From the NCBI GenBank assembly GCA_002696685.1, contig NZSI01000046.1:1-16269 (forward strand): a stretch of DNA of 16,269 nt, written 5' to 3'. The position numbers and the translations under genes were made by a program. Source of the stretch: Chloroflexota bacterium. GTDB lineage: Bacteria > Chloroflexota > Dehalococcoidia > SAR202 > UBA826. Below, one piece after another: positions 7,431-13,977 of this stretch. The notes under the pieces are model-generated. The model saw only the letters and a program-made list of their open reading frames with translations. It did not search any database and had not been told where the DNA came from. The stretch's first letter is position 1; every line of letters starts with the position of its first letter.

Positions 7431-8214
7431 TTTGAGGACTCATCAATGAAACACCTCCGTCTACAATTAACGAAATGCCAGTCACCCATCGGGATTCATC
7501 ACTTGCTAAATACAAGGCAGCATTGGCTATGTCCATAGGTGAACCTTCTATCCCCATAGGTGAAGATATTCGACGCAATTCCCTGACCTCCTCAGTCATA
7601 TTGACTGAAGTCATCGAGGAAAATATAGGTCCAGGCAAAATACAGTTAACCCTTACTTTGTCAGCAGCATGGTCAACAGCCATAGCCTTTGTCAGTGCTA
7701 TAACAGCACCCTTAGAAACCGTGTATGGCGTGAGACCTCTAGGCCTAATAGCTGATATTGACGAAATATTAATCACTGTACCACCACCAGATGAAGCGAT
7801 TTCAGGTATCGCGTATTTGCTGGCAAGCATCATCGACTTTACATTTACGTCCATTACGTGATCCCACTGTTCGGCTTCAACCTCCACGACAGTCCCTGAA
7901 CCTCCTACACCAACATTGTTGTGAAGTATATTAAGATGGCCGTAAGTATTGACTGCCAACTCAACCATCTTCTGGCAATCCAATTCGTTTGACACATCCC
8001 CTACATAAAAGGAAGCTTCTCCACCTTGGTCTGAAATCTTCCTAAGTGTTCTGGATAGATTTTCCTCTTCAGAATCAACCAATAAGACCTTACACCCTTC
8101 TCGTGCAAACAATAGAGCAGTAGCTTGGCCGTTGCCGATGATCTCACCACGTGAACCTGCTCCAGTGACTACAGCTACCTTTCCAGTGAGTCTTCCTATC
8201 CCATTACTGCTCAT
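7426..8214 (-). CDS. SDR-family oxidoreductase with extended glycine loop (second of SDR array)
   Basis: A 262-residue SDR. The cofactor loop is lengthened, TGAGSRGEIIGNG at 17-29 rather than the usual TGxxxGxG. I recognise this as a subfamily trait. Asp47 ends beta-2, NNVG (99-102) replaces NNAG, the catalytic Ser is in NISSISA near 152, YTVSK (164-168) is complete, and the helix Asn is in DVNVKS. The start is uncertain: GTG at 8223 lies three bases after the preceding stop, while ATG at 8214 has GGGTGA about five bases upstream, which I prefer. It lies between two mutually similar SDRs and is clearly the divergent member, so it probably catalyses a different step. The stop codon lies within a small inverted repeat. 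Confidence 0.9.
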   Translation of the reverse strand: MSSNGIGRLTGKVAVVTGAGSRGEIIGNGQATALLFAREGCKVLLVDSEEENLSRTLRKISDQGGEASFYVGDVSNELDCQKMVELAVNTYGHLNILHNNVGVGGSGTVVEVEAEQWDHVMDVNVKSMMLASKYAIPEIASSGGGTVINISSISAIRPRGLTPYTVSKGAVIALTKAMAVDHAADKVRVNCILPGPIFSSMTSVNMTEEVRELRRISSPMGIEGSPMDIANAALYLASDESRWVTGISLIVDGGVSLMSPQR

Positions 8215-8226
8215 GACCGTCACCCA

Positions 8227-8988
8227 CTACTGGGCAATATACCCCCCGTCAATAACTAGCTCAGTACCAGTAACAAATGATGCCTCATCAGACGCCAAAA
8301 AAAGCACTCCATAGGCCACCTCAATTGCCTCTCCAGTTCTACGTAAAGGCGTTTGGGCCACATACTGGTCCCTTGATCCAGATGACGGATGATTTGATGT
8401 AGTCATCGGTGGCATGAAACCTGGGTGCACTGTGTTCACTCTCACTCCATGAGGACCATATTTGACCGCCATCGCCTTTGAAAAAATCCTGACTGCACCC
8501 TTGGAAGCATGATATGCAGGATGTCCATATTCGCCCCCTACAAATCCCATTATTGAAGAGATGTTTACGATGGAGCCACCTCCCTGTTCTTTCATAACTT
8601 CTGCAGCAGTTTTTGTGCCCAGAAAAACGCCCGTTGCGTTAATATTCATAATATTTTCCCAGGCATCCGTTGCCAGATTATCTTCAACAGAAGTGCTGCT
8701 GATTCCAGCGTTGTTTACCAAGACGTGCAAACCTCCGTACTTGGATACGGTGCTCTCGATCACAGATTTCCATTCCATTTCAGAAGTCACATCACAATGT
8801 GCGTATTCAGCACTTCCTCCCTCGGACAGTATTTCACTTACCACTTCCTCTCCAGAGTCAGCCTGTATGTCACAGGCGATAACCTGGGCTCCTTCAGAAG
8901 CTAAAAGCTTGGACTCCGCCGCTCCCATGCCGTTACTAGCCCCGGTAACAATCGCTACCTTACCTTCGAGTCTCCCATTCAAAGTCAT
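8227..8988 (-). CDS. SDR-family oxidoreductase (first of SDR array)
   Basis: A 253-residue classical SDR with a complete active site. TGASNGMG is at 15-22, Asp40 ends beta-2 (NAD preference), NNAG is at 92-95, MNINATG carries the helix Asn, the catalytic Ser is near 145, and YHASK is at 159-163. The C-terminal VIDGGY is typical. The ATG at 8988 has TAGGAG eight bases upstream, and that Shine-Dalgarno overlaps the stop codon of the VOC gene, so the two are tightly linked. It is a paralogue of the SDR at 6629-7381, sharing GMGAAES, NNAGIS and HPGFMPPMTTS-type segments. The duplicates are separated by a different SDR. They may act on stereoisomers or successive alcohols. Confidence 0.92.
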   Translation of the reverse strand: MTLNGRLEGKVAIVTGASNGMGAAESKLLASEGAQVIACDIQADSGEEVVSEILSEGGSAEYAHCDVTSEMEWKSVIESTVSKYGGLHVLVNNAGISSTSVEDNLATDAWENIMNINATGVFLGTKTAAEVMKEQGGGSIVNISSIMGFVGGEYGHPAYHASKGAVRIFSKAMAVKYGPHGVRVNTVHPGFMPPMTTSNHPSSGSRDQYVAQTPLRRTGEAIEVAYGVLFLASDEASFVTGTELVIDGGYIAQ

Positions 8989-8999
8989 AACACATACTC

Positions 9000-9395
9000 C
9001 TAGCTAAAAGGTTGAACCAGTTCTATCAAAACCTTGTCTGGGCCCTCAATGTAGGCCAATTTAGTCCCCCCAGCAATTTCAGTAATTGGCAGAACAATTC
9101 TTACCCCAGCGCTTTCAAATTTCTGTATATCTGATTCAATATCAGTGGTGTCGAAGCCAAAATGTTCAAGTCCGAGCCTATTTAGTTCTGCTGGTACTGT
9201 GTCTTCAGAGGAGCCCTCAGGTGGCGAAGAGATATTTAGTCTCACTGGTCCACCAGCGTCCATACTGACAGTAATAGTCCCAGGCATTACTTCACGTGAC
9301 GACAGTATTTTGGCATTGAAAAATTCCTCATACCACTTGGCTGATTCATGTGGGTTTTTCGCCCTGATATGTACATGGTTCACTGAGTAAGTCAT
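9000..9395 (-). CDS. VOC-superfamily (glyoxalase/epimerase/dioxygenase fold) protein
   Basis: A 131-residue single VOC domain made of two beta-alpha-beta-beta-beta modules. Likely metal ligands are His7 or His9 (NHVHI), His78 (LEHFGF) and Glu125 (LIELVQ). KWYEEFFNAKI (20-30) is the typical first helix and strand. The fold covers glyoxalases, methylmalonyl-CoA epimerases, extradiol dioxygenases and binding proteins. Next to a biotin-dependent acyl-CoA carboxyltransferase, an epimerase-like role on a carboxylated acyl-CoA is attractive, but that is inference. The ATG at 9395 has AAGGAG eight bases upstream. Its stop overlaps the Shine-Dalgarno of the following SDR. Confidence 0.85.
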   Translation of the reverse strand: MTYSVNHVHIRAKNPHESAKWYEEFFNAKILSSREVMPGTITVSMDAGGPVRLNISSPPEGSSEDTVPAELNRLGLEHFGFDTTDIESDIQKFESAGVRIVLPITEIAGGTKLAYIEGPDKVLIELVQPFS

Positions 9396-9421
9396 TGATT
9401 TTTCTCCTTCATGAGGTGGGG

Positions 9422-9441
9422 TTCAGCTCAATCCAGCTGAA
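9422..9441 (-). repeat. perfect 7-bp hairpin across the propeller gene's stop codon
   Basis: TTCAGCT and AGCTGAA form a perfect inverted repeat around a 6-base loop, and the TGA stop of the propeller gene lies inside it. On the transcript it precedes the VOC gene's Shine-Dalgarno by a short distance. There is no U-run after it, so a factor-independent terminator is unlikely. It could be an mRNA-stability or processing element. Confidence 0.4.
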
Positions 9442-10084
9442 TCCTACAGACGCGTCTACTTGGATCGCAACAAAACCATAAATAGTTTTCGTGAATGGTT
9501 AGCCCATGCAATTCTGGTTCTTTCACCTTGATTTCATCCATTACAACTCCAGAATCTGGTTCAAGTTTATGAATAATACCGCTAGCTCTATCGGCACACC
9601 ATAACCCTTCTCCATCCCAAGCCAGTCCATGAGGGGCAACTCCTGGAGTAGGTATAGACTTAATAATGCGTCTGGTAGATATATCAAACAAATAGTTCCT
9701 GAGAGCAGGCTTCACAGAAACCCAAACTGTACTGTTATTCATCCATTCCAGCCCATGGGGTCTTATGTAATCGGGCCCTGAATCCCGAGGGTCCACGTCA
9801 TTTAGACCTGGGGGATCAAAATACTCTATCGTGCTTCCATCCTTCTCCAACCTATAGATACGCGAATTATGAGTTGATGAAACCCACAATTCTTCTCGAA
9901 TCAGCGTGATACCACTAGACTTATAAGTTTCCGTCTCAACGTCTACATAAGGCTGTCCAGTTTCATAGTCCAGAAGGTATACATGATTATTACCCGCATC
10001 TATTACCCAAAGTCCTTCACCAGAGGCTTGCAGCCCATTGGGTCTGGGACCAGGGGTTGTCCACATATCTTCTATTTTGTGCAC
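9428..10084 (-). CDS. small beta-propeller protein (SMP-30 / NHL / virginiamycin-B-lyase-like)
   Basis: A 218-residue protein built from five repeats, each starting with an N/H/S-G-L/I turn (residues 16, 57, 110, 152 and 193) and followed about nine residues later by LW or VW (24-25, 66-67, 120-121, 160-161, 202-203). The pattern xPHGLxWDGEGLWxxD resembles SMP-30/gluconolactonase and Vgb-type propellers, which are usually larger (six or seven blades, about 290 residues). No signal peptide is visible, so it is probably cytosolic. The start is GTG at 10084 with AAGGAG six bases upstream. It lies 71 bases after the phosphoesterase gene and 32 bases before the VOC gene. It could be a lactonase or lyase for a pathway intermediate, or a binding protein. 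I cannot identify acidic metal ligands confidently. Confidence 0.8.
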   Translation of the reverse strand: MHKIEDMWTTPGPRPNGLQASGEGLWVIDAGNNHVYLLDYETGQPYVDVETETYKSSGITLIREELWVSSTHNSRIYRLEKDGSTIEYFDPPGLNDVDPRDSGPDYIRPHGLEWMNNSTVWVSVKPALRNYLFDISTRRIIKSIPTPGVAPHGLAWDGEGLWCADRASGIIHKLEPDSGVVMDEIKVKEPELHGLTIHENYLWFCCDPSRRVCRIQLD

Positions 10085-10155
10085 GACAATCTCCTTACCC
10101 TGCCCAATAACTCACCGGAAGGTTATACGACAAAGACATCGTAGTCACATTGGTC

Positions 10156-10881
10156 TCAATCAAATTTCCTCAGAGAGTGTGTAACGCCATTAGCTGGGTC
10201 CAAATCAACAATTATCGCGGAAAATTTATCCGCAAATATCCCTGCGGGAGCTCCCGAATAGAATGCGGGGACAGCTCCTTGCGAAACATCCGTATAAACA
10301 TCCCAATGGCCAAGGGCGAGATAATGGCAGCTAAGGGAGGATATGTCGGAAGGAAATATTAAAGATGATCGTCCGCTTGCAGCATCTTCTTCATCGAAGT
10401 GGCCGTGAGCCAGTCCTACAAGCCACTTACTCTTGGAAACCTGTGACATTCCGCTTACAGGCTTAAACTCGGGACTATGTTCATTCATCGCCTTGCCCCA
10501 AAAATCTATTTCAGGAAAGGAGAGTACCTCACCTTCATTGTTACTAAACACATAGAGATTTGACGGGGCTTTTGAAAACAGATCACGCTTGTACAAGGAA
10601 TTTTTATCCATAAGGTCATGGTTTCCAGGAAGAATAATTACAGGTATATATAAACTAGAAACCTGATTGAAAAAACTGCTGATTACAGAATCTTCGATTC
10701 GAGCATTATCAAAAACATCACCTGCGATTAGCATATAGTCGACATTGAAGGAATCAGCGGCTCTAACAGTTGCTGCAAAAGCTGTCTCAGATATCGGATG
10801 CCCATAAGGGTCACCAAGATGCGTGTCGGACGTATGCAAAATACGGATTTTATGAAAGGACTGAGACTCCATATAAGTCAT
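10156..10881 (-). CDS. calcineurin-like metallophosphoesterase (SbcD/Mre11-type catalytic domain only)
   Basis: A 241-residue metallophosphoesterase with every core motif: DTH (Asp19, His21), GD at 54-55 within GDVFD, GNHD at 86-89, AHGH with His159 and His161, and GHWD with His192. The opening HTSDTHLG and the PAFYSGAP segment look most like the nuclease domain of SbcD/Mre11 proteins. It lacks their C-terminal capping region (SbcD is about 400 residues), and no SbcC-like ATPase is nearby. It lies between the DsrE-like gene and the propeller gene with gaps of 40 and 71 bases. The ATG at 10881 has no strong Shine-Dalgarno; an ATG at 10872 is an alternative. The 40-base AT-rich gap before it could hold an internal promoter. 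Its link to the pathway is unclear; it may cleave a phosphodiester or a nucleotide/CoA-like compound. Confidence 0.87.
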   Translation of the reverse strand: MTYMESQSFHKIRILHTSDTHLGDPYGHPISETAFAATVRAADSFNVDYMLIAGDVFDNARIEDSVISSFFNQVSSLYIPVIILPGNHDLMDKNSLYKRDLFSKAPSNLYVFSNNEGEVLSFPEIDFWGKAMNEHSPEFKPVSGMSQVSKSKWLVGLAHGHFDEEDAASGRSSLIFPSDISSLSCHYLALGHWDVYTDVSQGAVPAFYSGAPAGIFADKFSAIIVDLDPANGVTHSLRKFD

Positions 10882-10921
10882 TATATGTATCTTAATATAA
10901 CGGATTCATATAGAAGTTTTC

Positions 10922-11284
10922 TTACAGTGATATCACCTGGTCAGGTGGATTAGGAGCAAGAGCGGCATAGAGATCTGGAAAACATCCCACCGACACACCT
11001 TCGGCCACTCCCATAACTTCTGCTTCTCCTGCTTCACCAGTTGCCAACCCCCTCTGAATTGCACATTGATCACACATCATCAAAAGGATTCCTTTTTCTT
11101 TAGCAATGGCCGCTAGTCTCTCCCCCTTAGGATCTCCTTCCCGCAACATGAAACAATTATCATCAAAGAAAAATATTCCCAACACGTCAACTCCATGGTT
11201 TCCGGACTCAAGCTGCGGAAGAATCATAGACCCAACCTTATAATTGGCTGCATTAGGAGTATTCAATATATACGCAACTTTCAC
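10922..11284 (-). CDS. DsrE-family protein (SaoD-like)
   Basis: A 120-residue protein of the DsrE/TusD-like fold, small proteins that bind or relay sulfur through cysteine persulfides. Visible traits are the opening strand MKVAYILNTPNAANYK, FFFDDNCFMLREGDPKGERL (38-57), a C-x-x-C pair at 71-74 (MMCDQC), and Cys101 in GCFPDLY. I recall the segments FFFDDN and LMMCDxC from a subgroup named SaoD, but this is from memory. The start is GTG at 11284 with AGAGGT six bases upstream. It is 56 bases after the biotin-carrier gene's stop. A sulfur-relay or redox-sensing protein in a carboxylase/CoA-transferase operon is unexpected. Possible roles are handling a thiol substrate or persulfide, or protecting a cysteine enzyme. 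Confidence 0.85.
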   Translation of the reverse strand: MKVAYILNTPNAANYKVGSMILPQLESGNHGVDVLGIFFFDDNCFMLREGDPKGERLAAIAKEKGILLMMCDQCAIQRGLATGEAGEAEVMGVAEGVSVGCFPDLYAALAPNPPDQVISL

Positions 11285-11340
11285 TGATCTACCTCTTTTC
11301 TGTGTTTGCCAATTGACCTACAAAATTTACGACCGCATAC

Positions 11341-11562
11341 TCAGTCGGATATCACAAATATAACTTCCTCCTCGCTCACGTTCTGATCCTCTTCTACGCG
11401 TACTTCCGACACAGTACCTGCAACTTCGGAAAAAACCTCATTCTCCATCTTCATCGACTCAATAACCACTAGAAGATCTGCCTCTCCTACGTGATCACCA
11501 ACCGAAACCAGCACCTCTACAACCCTACCGGTCATTGGGGAATTCACTTCATGGGTTGCCAT
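11341..11562 (-). CDS. biotin carboxyl carrier protein (minimal biotinyl domain)
   Basis: A 73-residue protein that is only a biotinyl/lipoyl domain. It has SPMTG at 8-12 and ESMKMEN at 35-41, with Lys38 the expected biotin attachment site (M-K-M is the biotin signature; lipoyl domains have D-K-A). It would carry CO2 on biotin to the carboxyltransferase. A longer frame starts at ATG 11580, but ATG 11562 has AAAGGAG eight bases upstream and gives the expected compact domain. AccB-type carriers normally have an extra N-terminal region, which is absent here. It lies just after CoA-transferase B and shares the operon with the carboxyltransferase at 13977-15578. No biotin carboxylase is present in the window. 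Confidence 0.92.
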   Translation of the reverse strand: MATHEVNSPMTGRVVEVLVSVGDHVGEADLLVVIESMKMENEVFSEVAGTVSEVRVEEDQNVSEEEVIFVISD

Positions 11563-11570
11563 TATTAAGA

Positions 11571-11577
11571 CTCCTTT
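11571..11577 (-). promoter_or_regulatory. Shine-Dalgarno AAAGGAG fixing the biotin-carrier start
   Basis: AAAGGAG lies eight bases before ATG 11562 and inside the longer frame that begins at ATG 11580. That upstream ATG has no Shine-Dalgarno, so the shorter protein is preferred. Confidence 0.75.
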
Positions 11578-11587
11578 CATTCAACGT

Positions 11588-12787
11588 TCATTCACCAAAA
11601 TAAACCGCTTCCTTTGAGGCCAATGATTCGCAAAACGATTCCGTATACCCTAACAAATCTATAAGTATTTCTTTGCTATTGACACCAACATCGTTGGTCC
11701 CACTCCATTCAGATTTAGGAATTCTATTTCCGGGAATAGAATTCCCATCATATCTTTTCCATCCATATTCTTCCTCTTCGTGATCAAAAAAGAAATCCCG
11801 ATCGTTTAAGTGAGGATCTTCCAAGAGTTGAGCACCACTACTTACAGATCCAGCTCTAACCCCATTTTCCTGAAGAAGAGAAACAGCTTCAAACACATCA
11901 AGCCGCGACGTCCATTTTGCTATTAACCCTTCTATAATTTCTTCGTTTTTCTTTCTTTGCTCAAGGTTAGAAGCTTCTAAGCTATCGAGTTCAGGATCAG
12001 CAATTAAATTTTTCAAATTCACCCACTCGATGTCATTTAAAACACTAATACCAATCCATTGATCTCTTCCTCTACAGCGAAAAGCACCTTGCGGAGAATA
12101 TTCTGTAGATCGATTGCCAGAGGGAATAGTAATTTTTTCTGAACTCGAATACCCAGCAACATACTCGCCAAGATTGCACAGAGGACTTGCTGACAATGCG
12201 ATGTCTATAAACTGTCCTCGTCCAGTCTGATTTCGCATTCGAAGAGCAGACATTATCAAAGTTATGGCATTCAAACCCGAGATAGGATCACCATAAGCTA
12301 TACCGGTGGATATTGGCACTCCGTCCCCATAGCCTATAAGGGAGGGAATACCAGCTACTGCCTCAGCTGTCGTTCCAAACGCAGGGTACTCAGAATAAGG
12401 CCCATCCACTCCAAAGCCAGGCATCGAAACAAAAATGATATCGGATTTAACAGATTTGAGAACCTCGTAGTCTATCTTCAAATTTCTCATTACTCGGGGA
12501 CGGAAGTTCTCAACTATCACATCAGACTTTTCTACAAGCCCAAGCAATATTTCCCTTCCTTCAACTATATCCAGTCTGATTCCAATATTTCTTTTGTTGC
12601 GATTAAGTTTGTGGTTGAGACCGTTGGAACTCAAAAGTTGTACTCTGGGATCGCTTATTTTGATTATGTCAGCACCAAAGTCACCCATCACTCTAGTCGC
12701 CAAAGGGCCAGCCCAAACTCGAGTTAAGTCTAGAACACGAATATCCGATAGACTTCCTGAGGAAATAAGTCCCTTAACCATATTCAC
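11588..12787 (-). CDS. class III CoA-transferase (CaiB/BaiF family), subunit B
   Basis: A 399-residue family III CoA-transferase, cytosolic enzymes that move CoA between carboxylic acids through an aspartyl-CoA thioester. Visible segments are RVLDLTRVWAGPLATRVMGDFGAD (17-40 region), LNRNKRNIGIRLD (61-73), NFRPRVMRNLKID (94-106) and AYGDPISG (164-171), where Asp167 matches the catalytic Asp. Length is normal. The start is GTG at 12787 in a 4-base GTGA overlap with the preceding CoA-transferase's stop; ATG at 12781 is the alternative. Two adjacent, overlapping and clearly different CoA-transferases suggest a heteromeric enzyme, as in BbsE/BbsF, but here both proteins keep an Asp, so two independent enzymes are equally possible. 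The acid acted on is unknown. Confidence 0.92.
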   Translation of the reverse strand: MNMVKGLISSGSLSDIRVLDLTRVWAGPLATRVMGDFGADIIKISDPRVQLLSSNGLNHKLNRNKRNIGIRLDIVEGREILLGLVEKSDVIVENFRPRVMRNLKIDYEVLKSVKSDIIFVSMPGFGVDGPYSEYPAFGTTAEAVAGIPSLIGYGDGVPISTGIAYGDPISGLNAITLIMSALRMRNQTGRGQFIDIALSASPLCNLGEYVAGYSSSEKITIPSGNRSTEYSPQGAFRCRGRDQWIGISVLNDIEWVNLKNLIADPELDSLEASNLEQRKKNEEIIEGLIAKWTSRLDVFEAVSLLQENGVRAGSVSSGAQLLEDPHLNDRDFFFDHEEEEYGWKRYDGNSIPGNRIPKSEWSGTNDVGVNSKEILIDLLGYTESFCESLASKEAVYFGE

Positions 12788-13977
12788 TTAGTCCCCAACA
12801 CTTCTTCCGTATGTTCACCAAGACCCGGAGGTTTTCCTATCCTAGGCTCCATCCCCGAGGCAATATACGGATATTTAGGAAACGTAACTGTCTCCCCTTG
12901 TCCAAGTACCTGATCCTGGAAGATATTCCTGAATAGGAACTGCTCGTCTTTCACAACTTCAGACATATCAAGAATTGGTGCTGTCGGTAGTCCCCAAATT
13001 TCTGATGTTTCCACAAAGATTTCACGCCGGGTGCGATCTGCAATCCATTCAGTAAGAAGGCTGTCAAGATATTCTGAATTATCGGCTCTTTTTATTCTGG
13101 TATCGTAATTTGGATCATCTATTAAGTCTTCCCTACCTATCATCGCGCATAGACGTTCCCATTGATCTTCTGTAGAGATGCCAAAACAGACGTACCCGTC
13201 ACTACAAGGCAAAGTAGTTATCCCGTACGAGGCGAAAGAGCTCTCTTTTTGCCATTGATTCCCATTTCTCATCCGAAGAACGCCCTCAAAGGTCGTCATT
13301 TCCATCGTAAACTGATGCAATGTTGCAAGTGTCTCCAACATGGACATCTCGAGGAACTGTCCGGTTCCGCTCCTTTCCCTCTCCCATAAAGCTATGTGAA
13401 TAGCAGCAGTTGCGTTCAAACCGGTCAAGTAATCAGGCTGTCTCCCGGGAAGCATTAGAGGCTCCTTACCCCTTACACCTGTCAGATACAAATATCCCCC
13501 CAAAGCCAGCTGCACCAGAGGACTCGACTTCCACCTCGCATATGGACCAGAAAGCCCAAACGGGGTCACCGAAATCTCTATAAGTCCTGGATTGGAGTCA
13601 ACGAACCTAGTACGCTCAATACCAATATCATCCCTAAAATTTAAATCCCAATCTTCTATAAGAATATCGAACCCGGGTACTAAAGATTGGAGCTTCTCCA
13701 TTCCATTGCTGGATGTCCAGTCCAGCAGGACAGACTTCTTTCCTTGATTATTGTACGAGTAAAGAGCACTATTATCCCCGTCCCGAATACCCTCAATAAA
13801 TGGACCTATTTCTCTAGTCCAGTCACCAAGTGGAGGACGCTCAATCTTAACAACTTCGGCACCCATGGATGCTAGATATCGACCGCAATACGGGCCGGCA
13901 ACACCCTCTGACACCTCTAGAACTCTGGTACCTTCAAGAGGAAGCTTATTATTGTTCCCTTTACGAATTTTCCCCAT
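12784..13977 (-). CDS. class III CoA-transferase (CaiB/BaiF family), subunit A
   Basis: A 397-residue family III CoA-transferase. Segments are RVLEVSEGVAGPYCGRYLASMGAEVVKIE (18-46 region), NNQGKKSVLLD (76-86), SVTPFGLSGPYARWK (136-150) and RQPDYLTGLNA (179-189), with Asp182 in the catalytic position. The C-terminal RIGKPPGLGEHTEEVL is the family's usual ending. The ATG at 13977 overlaps the carboxyltransferase stop by one base (TAATG), and its own stop overlaps the next CoA-transferase by four bases, so the three proteins are translationally linked. This supports concerted activation of an acid and carboxylation of its CoA ester. The protein departs in many positions from its neighbour, so the two are not a recent duplication. 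Confidence 0.92.
   Translation of the reverse strand: MGKIRKGNNNKLPLEGTRVLEVSEGVAGPYCGRYLASMGAEVVKIERPPLGDWTREIGPFIEGIRDGDNSALYSYNNQGKKSVLLDWTSSNGMEKLQSLVPGFDILIEDWDLNFRDDIGIERTRFVDSNPGLIEISVTPFGLSGPYARWKSSPLVQLALGGYLYLTGVRGKEPLMLPGRQPDYLTGLNATAAIHIALWERERSGTGQFLEMSMLETLATLHQFTMEMTTFEGVLRMRNGNQWQKESSFASYGITTLPCSDGYVCFGISTEDQWERLCAMIGREDLIDDPNYDTRIKRADNSEYLDSLLTEWIADRTRREIFVETSEIWGLPTAPILDMSEVVKDEQFLFRNIFQDQVLGQGETVTFPKYPYIASGMEPRIGKPPGLGEHTEEVLGTK

Noticed and set aside
10085..10155. Regulatory RNA or promoter in the 71-bp gap before the propeller gene
   Set aside because: Only a weak TACGA/TCGTA inverted repeat and a poor TATAAC box are present; the clear element is just the AAGGAG ribosome-binding site.
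10882..10921. Promoter in the AT-rich gap before the phosphoesterase gene
   Set aside because: TATATT and TATAAT strings occur, but no -35 at a suitable distance was found, and AT-rich gaps produce such strings by chance.
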